DNA from: Acidobacteriota bacterium
Lineage (GTDB): Bacteria; Acidobacteriota; Vicinamibacteria; Marinacidobacterales; Marinacidobacteraceae
Assembly: GCA_022826195.1 (NCBI GenBank)
Contig: JAJDVI010000005.1
Coordinates: 1-32,498, forward strand
Length of the DNA stretch: 32,498 bases
Direction of reading: 5' to 3'
The number at the start of each line of letters is the position of its first letter. Positions within the stretch are counted from its first letter, which is position 1. This document shows, in pieces, positions 1 through 6,614 of the stretch. The notes under the pieces were generated by a model. It was not told the origin of the DNA. It did not search any database and worked only from the letters and a program-made list of their open reading frames with translations. The translations under genes were made by a program, and so were the position numbers.

Positions 1-127
1 CAGCCGGCTCTGGCTCGGGCTCCGGCTCAGGAGCCGGCGGCGGTGGCGGCGGTGGTGCCGGCGCCGGGGTGGTCGCCGTGTCGTCGTCGCCACAACCTGT
101 GAGCACGAGACCGGCACTCAGGAACAT
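1..127 (-). CDS. Type-A Fn3-family lipoprotein, 5' end only (runs off the left edge)
   Basis: About 42 codons are visible, reading leftward out of the window. From the ATG at 127 the product has a short hydrophobic stretch, a lipobox-like L-T-G-C with Cys12, an acidic D-D-D, then a Pro/Glu-Pro linker. The same order is seen in the full-length homolog at 19083-21566, so an Fn3 domain should follow beyond the edge. It is divergent from the integrase at 390. The signal peptide read from ATG lacks the usual basic n-region. The in-frame upstream codons (V-R-T-L-L-L-L, back to a TGA at 158-160) would supply one, but only from a GTT codon. Likely anchored in the outer membrane and surface-exposed (inference). 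Confidence 0.7.
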   Translation of the reverse strand, partial: MFLSAGLVLTGCGDDDTATTPAPAPPPPPPPAPEPEPEPEPA

Positions 128-389
128 GGCAAGAAGGAGAAGTGTCCGAACCCCTGTTCAGGGGGCAAAAAAGCCCGTTTGACACCCGAAAACGGGGTAT
201 AGTTGCGGTTCTCCCTCGTCCGCCGTACTACGGTGACCGAATGTTCCCGGGGAACGTGTTGGAGTCCACTGAGTGGGATGACTATCAACACTTTAGAGTG
301 CTCACAAGTGCCAGAGCGTTCCTGCTGAGGCCCGTGCATGCACCTGCCTAAAGTGATACATAGATGGCCCGTGTTACGCTCCGGAATCC
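128..389. promoter_or_regulatory. Divergent intergenic region A, copy 1; conserved palindromes, possible promoters and recombinase sites
   Basis: This spacer between the type-A lipoprotein and IntA is strongly conserved at 21567-21828. It holds several short inverted repeats: GTTCCC-G-GGGAAC (243-255), CCGTA-C-TACGG (223-233), CCACT-G-AGTGG (266-276) and ACCCG-AAAA-CGGGGT nearby. A TTGACA (179-184) and TATAGT (198-203) lie 13 bases apart in both copies, which is short for a normal sigma-70 spacer, so the promoter call is tentative. The second and third palindromes are perfect in both copies; the first is degenerate in copy 2. They could be operators or integrase binding sites. Confidence 0.5.
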
Positions 390-1565
390 ATGAAGCGCCG
401 ACCCTACCGACTCTCCGCCCGGTTCGTCACCACCGTCAAGGTGCCGGGCCGTTACGGCGACGGTCGCGGCTCCGGGGGACTGTCCCTGCTGGTCCGGAAA
501 ACCACAGGGGGCGACCTGTCCAAGTCCTGGGCGCAGCGCATCATCGTGGACGGACGGGCCCGCAACCTCGGGCTCGGAACCTGGCCCCACGTCAGCCTGT
601 CCCAGGCCCGAGAGAAGTGCGTTCTGAACCGGGTGGCCCGCCGCCGCGGCGATCTGGTCCTGCCCGGCCGCAAGCGGACCGTTCCCACCTTCGCTGAAGC
701 TCTCGACCGGGTGATCGCGATCCACGCGGCGGGTTGGACGGACGACGGCAGGTCGGAGAAGCAGTGGCGGGCGAGCCTCCGGGACTACGCCATGTGGAGG
801 CTCGGAGAGTTGCCCGTCAACCGGATCGGGACGGCGGACGTGATGGCGGTGCTGCTGCCGATCTGGGGGGAGAAGCGTGAGACGGCGCGGCGGGTGCGGC
901 AGCGGATCTCGGCGGTGATGCGCTGGGCGGTGGCGCAGGGGTACCGGGAGGACAACCCGGCCGGAGACGCCATCGGGGCAGCGCTTCCGAAGACGGGGGT
1001 CCGGACCCGGCATCAGCCGGCGCTGCCGTATCGGGAGGTTCGGGGAGCGATGGAGAAGGTGCGCGGATCGCGGGCCTACCCCACGACGGTGCTGGCGTTC
1101 GAGTTCCTGGTGCTCACGGCGTGCCGGAGCGGGGAGGTTCGCGGCGCACGGTGGGAGGAGATGGACCTCGAGGCGCGGGAGTGGCGGATCCCGGGGGAGC
1201 GGATGAAGGCGAACCGGGAGCACCGGGTCCCGTTGTCCATGGGGGCGCTGTCGGTGCTGCGGGAGGCGCGGAGCGTCGTGGAGGGTTCGGAACTGGTGTT
1301 CCCGTCAGTGCGAGGCCGTCGCCTATCCGATGCGACGATCTCGAAGATGGTGCGCGAACTGGGGATCGGGGCGGTGCCCCATGGCTTCCGTTCGAGCTTC
1401 CGTGACTGGGCGGCGGAGTGCTCGGACGCGCCCCGCGAGGTGTGTGAGCTGGCCCTGGCTCATGTGAACTCGGACCGGGTGGAGGCCGCCTACCGGCGGA
1501 CGGACCTGTTCGAGCGGCGGCGCGAACTCATGGAAGAGTGGGCGATGTACTTAGAACGAGGCTGA
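390..1565 (+). CDS. Tyrosine recombinase, P4-type integrase with DUF4102-like N-terminus (IntA1)
   Basis: A 391-residue site-specific recombinase. The N-terminal ~90 residues have the DUF4102/arm-binding pattern (G-G-L-S-L-L-V, K-S-W, L-G-L-G-T-W-P, A-R). A SAM-like core-binding domain follows, then the catalytic domain with the full tyrosine-recombinase set: R246 (C-R-S-G-E-V-R), K273, H331-x-x-R334 (H-G-F-R), H358 and Y368. All are present, so it should be active. It differs from IntA2 (21829-23004) at about a dozen positions plus the last six residues, and is a clear paralog of the IntB genes. Start ATG at 390 is shared by both copies, with no obvious Shine-Dalgarno. It converges on IntB1 across a 1.1 kb cargo. 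Confidence 0.95.
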   Translation: MKRRPYRLSARFVTTVKVPGRYGDGRGSGGLSLLVRKTTGGDLSKSWAQRIIVDGRARNLGLGTWPHVSLSQAREKCVLNRVARRRGDLVLPGRKRTVPTFAEALDRVIAIHAAGWTDDGRSEKQWRASLRDYAMWRLGELPVNRIGTADVMAVLLPIWGEKRETARRVRQRISAVMRWAVAQGYREDNPAGDAIGAALPKTGVRTRHQPALPYREVRGAMEKVRGSRAYPTTVLAFEFLVLTACRSGEVRGARWEEMDLEAREWRIPGERMKANREHRVPLSMGALSVLREARSVVEGSELVFPSVRGRRLSDATISKMVRELGIGAVPHGFRSSFRDWAAECSDAPREVCELALAHVNSDRVEAAYRRTDLFERRRELMEEWAMYLERG

Positions 1566-1639
1566 TATTCGCCCTGGGAACTGAGCAGGAGGAGAGTGTT
1601 CTCTCTTGCGGATGTCTCCAGATCGAGCAGTCCTCTTCA

Positions 1640-2281
1640 TTACCGGCTACCGGTCTTATGGCGCAGTTGGTGCCAGTCGGACATTGCACGCAGGAGTTCG
1701 GCGGTGGAATAGTCCCGGATGTCATCTTCCGAGAATCCGAGGCCGCGTTGCCGCTCGACATACCAACCCTGAAAATCCTCGTAGTCGGCCAGCACTCGCG
1801 CAGCGCCAATCCTCTCGAAACCAGGCATGCCGGCAAGCCAATTCCGGACCTTTCTGACAGCGAATTGGTAGTCGCCATGATGGGCTTCGATGTCCGAACC
1901 GGCGAGGTCTGAGATCGCTGCCTGATAGCGGTACCGCTCTTCTTCCAACACAAGAATGACCTTGTCCATCAGCCGCCCCTTGCCGTAGCGGCGGCATCCG
2001 AAGTCCAAGCCTAGTTCGAAGGGCATGTTGAGGCGGTAGTACTCGCCTTCGTCTCGGGCCTGACACCGGCAGAGATCGTGAATGGAGTAGCGGGAAGACT
2101 GAATGAGGTCGAGTATCTTGACGATGCGAGGCTCGCCAGCGTCGCTGCGTTCGGTGGCGATTCGCGGTTTCAGGCCGAACCGCACGAGGCAAAACAGAAC
2201 GGCCTGAAGAATGTGATCGTAGTCTTCGTCTAGCGGGCAGTTGACGAAGACGCTTCGATCGAAGCCGTCTTCCTTCGGCAA
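1640..2281 (-). CDS. TIR/nucleoside-deoxyribosyltransferase-like Rossmannoid protein, possible defence effector
   Basis: 213 residues. The N-terminus reads V-F-V-N-C-P-L-D, followed by a long helix, then S-R-Y-S-I-H-D-L and N-M-P-F-E-L-G-L. This layout (buried beta strand, S-R-Y/H-D turn, conserved Glu before L-G) resembles TIR-like and nucleoside 2-deoxyribosyltransferase-like proteins that process nucleotides or NAD. I do not recognise a named family, so function is inference. The only start after the in-frame stop is TTG at 2281, six bases after the stop of the DUF2188-like gene, so the two are probably translated together. It lies in the cargo between IntA1 and IntB1, a position suited to defence or addiction genes. 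Confidence is high that it is a gene and low on activity. Confidence 0.75.
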   Translation of the reverse strand: MPKEDGFDRSVFVNCPLDEDYDHILQAVLFCLVRFGLKPRIATERSDAGEPRIVKILDLIQSSRYSIHDLCRCQARDEGEYYRLNMPFELGLDFGCRRYGKGRLMDKVILVLEEERYRYQAAISDLAGSDIEAHHGDYQFAVRKVRNWLAGMPGFERIGAARVLADYEDFQGWYVERQRGLGFSEDDIRDYSTAELLRAMSDWHQLRHKTGSR

Positions 2282-2287
2282 ATGGCG

Positions 2288-2512
2288 CTAGCCGCGTGGC
2301 GGAAAGGGGTCGTTCCCGTAGGAATCGCGCTCGCGAATGCGGCCGTCCCGTCCGTGAATGAACACCTCGCCCCCCTGATTGCGGGCGAGTCCCCGAGCGG
2401 CCTTGATCGCTTCGTGCTGGGTGTCGAAGTGGCGCGTAACCCTTTCAGCGCCAGCCTTGCGAACCGCCCACCTGCCCCCGCGCGGGACAACATGCTGGTT
2501 CTTGGCTGTCAC
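2288..2512 (-). CDS. Small DUF2188-like protein
   Basis: 74 residues from GTG at 2512, preceded by GGGAG eight bases upstream. The pattern fits DUF2188: H-V-V-P-R near the start, G-R-W-A-V-R-K-A-G-A, R-V-T-R-H-F-D-T-Q, E-A-I-K-A-A-R, N-Q-G-G-E-V-F-I-H-G-R-D-G-R-I-R, and a C-terminal Y-G-N-D-P-F-P-P. The fold is a small alpha/beta unit of unknown function. A longer reading frame runs upstream through the antisense of IntB1, but the family match begins only here. It lies six bases upstream of the TIR/NDT-like gene and could be its partner or regulator (inference). About 180 bases separate it from the 3' end of IntB1, with no gene seen there. Confidence 0.8.
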   Translation of the reverse strand: MTAKNQHVVPRGGRWAVRKAGAERVTRHFDTQHEAIKAARGLARNQGGEVFIHGRDGRIRERDSYGNDPFPPRG

Positions 2513-2691
2513 TTGATGGACTCCCGAATGACTGGATGGCAAGCATAGCACGGTGGCCACGTCGGGAACCTTGGACGAGGGTGCGCTAAAGCCAGGATCA
2601 ACCCCGATTCGCGACCCCGTTCGGTGCCTCCGCCATCGTCCGCGACGCTGGCCATCGAGCGAATTCGGCTCCGATCTGGCCCTTCGGCCGT

Positions 2692-3891
2692 CTACCCGGC
2701 GTCCGGTGCGCCTTCGCTCCCGCGCTCGTCCAGGAAGACGGCCCACTGCTCCATGAGCGCCCGCCGCCGCTCGAACAGGTCCGTGCGCCGGTAGGCGGCC
2801 TCGATGCTGTTCGTGTTCACGTGCGCCAGCGCCAGCTCGCACACCTCCCGCGGCACCTCCGTGCACTCCGCCGCCCAGTCCCGGAAGCTCGATCGGAACC
2901 CGTGCGGCACCGCCTCGATCCCCAGCTGACGGACCATCTTTGAGAGCGCAGCCCGCGAGTGCGGCTGGCTCGTCGTCGAAGGAAACACCCACCCCGAGCC
3001 GTCGTCCAACGCCCTGGCCTCGCCGAGCACCGCCAGTGCCCGCGTGGACAGCGGAACCCGGTGCTCCCGGTTGGTCTTCATCCGTACCGCCGGAATGCGC
3101 CACTCCCGCGTCTCGAGGTCCATTTCCTCCCAGCGGGCGCCGCGCACCTCCGCGCTCCGGCACGCGGTGAGCACCAGGAACTCGAAGGCCAGCACCGTCA
3201 GCGCAGGGGCTCCGGAGCCGCGTACGGCAGCGATAGCCCCGGCGACCTTTCCATACGGGAGCGCCGTGAAGTGCTGCGGTCGCATTCCTTGCTTCGGTAG
3301 CGCCGCGCCGATGGCGTCCCCGGCCGGGTTGTCGTCGCGGTAGCCCTGGGCCACCGCCCAGCGCATCACCGCCCCGATGCGCTGCCGCACCTTCCGTGCG
3401 GTAACCCGCTTCTGGTTCCAGATCGGGAGAAGGATGTCCATCACGTCCGCGGTGCTGATCCGGTTCACCGGCCTCGGCGCGAGCTTCGGCATCGCGTAGT
3501 TGCGGAGGGTCAAACGCCAGTCTTCCTCGGAACTGCTGCCGTGCTTCCACCCCGTCGCATGAATGGCAATGACCACCTCGGCGGCCTGCGCGAAGGTGGG
3601 GACGGCGCGCTTGCGGCCGGCCGCCAGTTCGTCCCGGCCCCGGGCAACGAGGTTGAGGGCGCACTTCTGGCGTGCTTCGGCGAGGCTGACGTGGGGCCAG
3701 ACGCCGAGGCCGAGATTGCGGGCTCGGCCGTCGACCTGGATGCGCTGCGCCCAGGACTTGGCGAGGTGGCCGCGGGCGGTGCGCTTGACGAGGAGGGAGA
3801 GCCCTCCGGAGCCGCGTCCGTCTCCATATCGTCCCGGCTCACGGACGGTTGCGACGAAGCGGGCGGAGAGCCGGTAGGGGCGGTCGGTCAC
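2692..3891 (-). CDS. Tyrosine recombinase, P4-type integrase (IntB1)
   Basis: 399 residues from GTG at 3891. Domain order is the same as IntA: DUF4102-like arm-binding region, core-binding domain, and catalytic domain with C-R-S-A-E-V-R, M-K-T-N, H-G-F-R, L-A-H and A-A-Y-R-R, so the Arg-Lys-His-Arg-His-Tyr set is intact. It differs from IntB2 (26721-27920) at about 15 positions. It is distinguishable from IntA throughout and by a C-terminal extension ending G-S-E-G-A-P-D-A-G. It faces IntA1 across the cargo and is divergent from the type-B lipoprotein at 4080. Similarity to the second copy ends within about ten bases beyond the stop codon. Confidence 0.95.
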   Translation of the reverse strand: MTDRPYRLSARFVATVREPGRYGDGRGSGGLSLLVKRTARGHLAKSWAQRIQVDGRARNLGLGVWPHVSLAEARQKCALNLVARGRDELAAGRKRAVPTFAQAAEVVIAIHATGWKHGSSSEEDWRLTLRNYAMPKLAPRPVNRISTADVMDILLPIWNQKRVTARKVRQRIGAVMRWAVAQGYRDDNPAGDAIGAALPKQGMRPQHFTALPYGKVAGAIAAVRGSGAPALTVLAFEFLVLTACRSAEVRGARWEEMDLETREWRIPAVRMKTNREHRVPLSTRALAVLGEARALDDGSGWVFPSTTSQPHSRAALSKMVRQLGIEAVPHGFRSSFRDWAAECTEVPREVCELALAHVNTNSIEAAYRRTDLFERRRALMEQWAVFLDERGSEGAPDAG

Positions 3892-4079
3892 GGGGTGCTT
3901 GGCGCCATTCTACTATTGGAAGGATATCAGATATTGATCTAGAACGAGCCGGAATCGGAGGGTTCCAGAAGGAACGAAAGGGACCATAAGACATTGATGG
4001 CACGTGGATTTAGAGGCATTCTACGGAACGCTAGGGAACATGGGGGAACGGCCAGGGATTGAACCGGGAGGTAGGTGGT
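3892..4079. promoter_or_regulatory. Divergent intergenic region B, copy 1
   Basis: Conserved at 27921-28108 at about 80-85 percent identity by eye. It carries an ATATC-A-GATAT inverted repeat around 3923-3933 and a direct repeat CATTCTAC (near the integrase start and again about 110 bases on), all kept in copy 2. A strong Shine-Dalgarno (GGGAGGTAGG) precedes the lipoprotein ATG at 4080. It must hold both promoters; no clean -35/-10 pair could be assigned. A recombinase site here is an inference. Confidence 0.5.
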
Positions 4080-6395
4080 ATGAAGTCGTTCATCGGCAAT
4101 TCCTCATCCGTTCGCGGGTGGGCTCTGTTGCTCGCGCTGCTGCTGGGCGCCGGCATGATGATTTCGGCCTGCGGGGAGGAAGAGGTGCCGGCTCCGACGA
4201 CTCCGACACCGCCTCCGGCGCCGCCGCCGGCCCCGGAGCCGGAGCCGGAGCCGACGCCTGAGCCTCCCGCCACGCCCACCGGTCTCCACGTCGACGAGAC
4301 GACCGCGACGTCCATCACGTGGCACTGGAACGCCGTCGAGGGCGCACTCGGCTATGCGGTCCAGGTGAGCATGGACGAGACGTTCGACGACACCGACCAG
4401 ATCGCGATCACCCAGGAGACGTCGTTCACGGCGACTCCGGTTCCTCCCGAGACCTCCGTCTATCTGCGGGTGCGTTCCGGCACGGGGACGCCCGAGGCGC
4501 TGGCCGCGGCGTTGGCCACGGGTTCTCTCGAAGGACTGCTGCTGAGCGACTGGTCGACCCACGTGACCGGGATGACGACGGCCGTTCCGCTACCGCCGGC
4601 TCCCGCCAACCTCCGAATCAAGGAGCGCGGCTCCGACTTCATCGAGTGGCAGTGGGATGCCACGGAGGGCGTCGCCGGCTATCAGAGCCAGTTCAGCCCC
4701 ACGGCCACCTTCCCGGACGGTTCGGCCGGCAGGGCGTGGCATGACGCGGACGAGACCACCCGCAAGGTCTCGAATCTCGATGCTGAATCGGACGGTTACC
4801 TCAGGGTACGGACCTACGGCGGGACGCAGGCTGAACCCAACTTCGGCGCCTGGTCGGCGGCCAGCATGTCCACCACCAGCGAGCCGCCCCCGGCGGTTCC
4901 GCTCGCCGCGCCGACCGACCTCGAGGTCGCGGACCGATCCGACGACACCATCACGCTGGAGTGGGGCAGGGTCCGCAATGCCGGTTCATATGAGGTCGAG
5001 CAGCGCGAACCCGGCGACGACTGGGATGACGCCAATTGCGGCGGAGGCACCAACGTGGTGGAAGACGAGGAGTGCGTCGCGATCGGCCTCACTGCCGGCA
5101 CGGACTATGACTTCCAAATCAGGGCGGTTCCGTCCGACACGGACCGGTATGAGACGAGTGACTGGAGCGAGGCCGCGGAAACCCGGACGTTGGGCGACGC
5201 TCCGCGGCAGCCGACCGCGCCGACTCCCGGCGGGATGGGCACCCTGAACGCGCGCTGGGAGAGCACTCCCACCTCCATCACCTGGCTCTGGGACCGTACG
5301 GGCGAGGGGCGCTACGACTTCGTGGTCCGCGACATCCCCTGGAACGACTCCGACAACCCCTGTCGAGGCGCGACCTGGCCGGCAGACGGCGTTGACGGCA
5401 ACGATTCCCCGCAGACCTCCCACACCGTTACTGGCATTACGGCGGGGGACGAGGATGTCCGGTTGCTTTGCGTGCGGCCGCACGACGAGGAGGACGATGT
5501 TTCCTTCGCCTGGGCCGCCTCTGCCCCGGCCACGCCAGCTCCCAAGGCCTTCGGCGACCAGCCCGCGAAGGACACGGATGGAGATGATGTTGACGACACG
5601 ACCACAGCTCTGGAATGGGCTGCCGGTTTCCAGGTAAGGGGCGGGTTCAACTTTGAGTTCAAGGTGGCGCTCGACCCCGTTCGGGACAACGACATCGGCA
5701 CCACGGGTTCGATCCAGTCGGTCTGTAACGACGGCAAGACCTTTGTGGATAGTGACAGCGATGAGGACTATGAACATGCCGACATCGAGCTAACCGGAGA
5801 CCCTCAAGACTTTACCGGCCATCTGCTTTGTACTAGGTATCGCAACGCCACCGGAAGCTCCGAGTGGACCGCACCGGACAACAATGCCAAGGCCTATAGT
5901 CGGCCCGCGAAGCCACCCCGTCCAACCCGCGATAGCCTCGACGAGGAGACCGGTACTACGACTGTCCAGTGGGCGGTGGGCACGCGAAACGTGCGCAACG
6001 TGCCGAGGCTCAACGCCGGATTCAACGCCAGGACGATCACGCATCGGGTCTACAAGGGCGCTGTCGACGCTGACAACAACCCGATCACCAACAGACGTGT
6101 TTCGATTTCCACGCCGAAGGCCTCGGTATGCGCAGCTGACACCGTCACCGACGACGATTACGAAGTCACCGCGAACTTGGCGGGCACAGTGCTAGGCAAC
6201 GACAACCGGGGAGTCGTGATTTCACCGACCGCCTTCAACCGTCCGGGCGCTGACGCGGACGGCGCGACGACCAATCAGAAGCTCGGCGATCTCCGGGTGT
6301 ATCTCTGCGTGCAGGCGACCGATACCAACACCGGAACCGGACCGTGGGAGGTGAGCGCAGCCACCACGGTGAAGCAGCAGCCGCCTTCGAACTAG
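4080..6395 (+). CDS. Type-B Fn3-repeat lipoprotein (LB1)
   Basis: 771 residues from ATG 4080, chosen for the GGGAGGTAGG ribosome site just upstream and the signal peptide it yields (M-K-S, R12, hydrophobic core, lipobox I-S-A-C with Cys31). An alternative TTG at 4059 would spoil the signal. After an acidic E-E-E and a Pro/Glu-Pro linker come Fn3-like domains at about 64-167, 171-268 and 276-370, with W-x-W-N-A-V-E-G and Y-L-R-V-R-type strands. The rest is a divergent beta-rich, Cys-containing C-terminal region. It should be a surface lipoprotein for binding or adhesion (inference). The first Fn3 resembles that of the type-A lipoprotein at 19083-21566 much more than that of its own type-B homolog at 28109, a mosaic. 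A strong terminator follows. Confidence 0.9.
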   Translation: MKSFIGNSSSVRGWALLLALLLGAGMMISACGEEEVPAPTTPTPPPAPPPAPEPEPEPTPEPPATPTGLHVDETTATSITWHWNAVEGALGYAVQVSMDETFDDTDQIAITQETSFTATPVPPETSVYLRVRSGTGTPEALAAALATGSLEGLLLSDWSTHVTGMTTAVPLPPAPANLRIKERGSDFIEWQWDATEGVAGYQSQFSPTATFPDGSAGRAWHDADETTRKVSNLDAESDGYLRVRTYGGTQAEPNFGAWSAASMSTTSEPPPAVPLAAPTDLEVADRSDDTITLEWGRVRNAGSYEVEQREPGDDWDDANCGGGTNVVEDEECVAIGLTAGTDYDFQIRAVPSDTDRYETSDWSEAAETRTLGDAPRQPTAPTPGGMGTLNARWESTPTSITWLWDRTGEGRYDFVVRDIPWNDSDNPCRGATWPADGVDGNDSPQTSHTVTGITAGDEDVRLLCVRPHDEEDDVSFAWAASAPATPAPKAFGDQPAKDTDGDDVDDTTTALEWAAGFQVRGGFNFEFKVALDPVRDNDIGTTGSIQSVCNDGKTFVDSDSDEDYEHADIELTGDPQDFTGHLLCTRYRNATGSSEWTAPDNNAKAYSRPAKPPRPTRDSLDEETGTTTVQWAVGTRNVRNVPRLNAGFNARTITHRVYKGAVDADNNPITNRRVSISTPKASVCAADTVTDDDYEVTANLAGTVLGNDNRGVVISPTAFNRPGADADGATTNQKLGDLRVYLCVQATDTNTGTGPWEVSAATTVKQQPPSN

Positions 6396-6418
6396 AGTTC
6401 ACTCAGAACGCAGCGAGT

Positions 6419-6450
6419 GGCGGGGGCGGCTTCGGCCGCCCCCGCCTTTT
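6419..6450 (+). terminator. Rho-independent terminator after LB1
   Basis: A perfect 12-bp GC stem (GGCGGGGGCGGC / GCCGCCCCCGCC) with a TTCG tetraloop is followed by TTTT. It lies 24 bases after the lipoprotein stop codon. Confidence 0.9.
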
Positions 6451-6500
6451 CGTGTACGCCGCGCGTTTTCTCCCGTCACCGTGGCGCACTGGCCGGGACC

Positions 6501-6541
6501 GCCGGTCTTCAGACCGGCACGCGCGGCGCTCGGCGCCGCGC
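6501..6541. terminator. Two adjacent hairpins downstream of the PKS gene
   Basis: GCCGGTCT-TC-AGACCGGC (6501-6518) and GCGCGGCG-CTCGG-CGCCGCGC (6521-6541) are perfect stems, 70-110 bases past the synthase stop on the minus strand. No T-run follows, so termination is plausible but not certain. They separate the PKS operon from the convergent lipoprotein. Confidence 0.45.
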
Positions 6542-6614
6542 ACGTCGTGGACCCCATCCACACTGACGACGCGGAGGACTTCCGTTATCGGCCGGAGCTG
6601 CCACTGAGCGCGCC

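Larger units (their letters stand above)
1..1540. repeat. Repeat block A, copy 1 (type-A lipoprotein 5' end + intergenic + integrase A)
   Basis: Matches 21436-22981 in the same orientation with high identity, including the non-coding spacer. Similarity stops abruptly about 25 bases before the integrase stop codon: the last six residues differ between copies and the DNA beyond is unrelated. The left limit is outside the window. Confidence 0.9.
2692..4265. repeat. Repeat block B, copy 1 (integrase B + intergenic + type-B lipoprotein 5' end)
   Basis: Matches 26721-28290 in the same orientation. The match covers the whole integrase, the spacer, and the lipoprotein start through the signal peptide and proline linker, then falls off inside the linker where the first Fn3 domains differ. 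The cargo-side limit is the integrase stop codon to within about ten bases. Confidence 0.9.

Noticed and set aside
179..203. Canonical sigma-70 promoter for IntA
   Set aside because: The -35 and -10 matches are good but only 13 bases apart, so kept as tentative within the intergenic entry rather than called as a promoter.
348..1223. 291-residue minus-strand frame (and its twin at 21787-22662)
   Set aside because: Present in both integrase copies only because it is the antisense of IntA.
2513..3664. Upstream part of the long frame that ends in the DUF2188-like protein
   Set aside because: Same-strand shadow of IntB1 in another frame; only the last 74 residues look like a protein.
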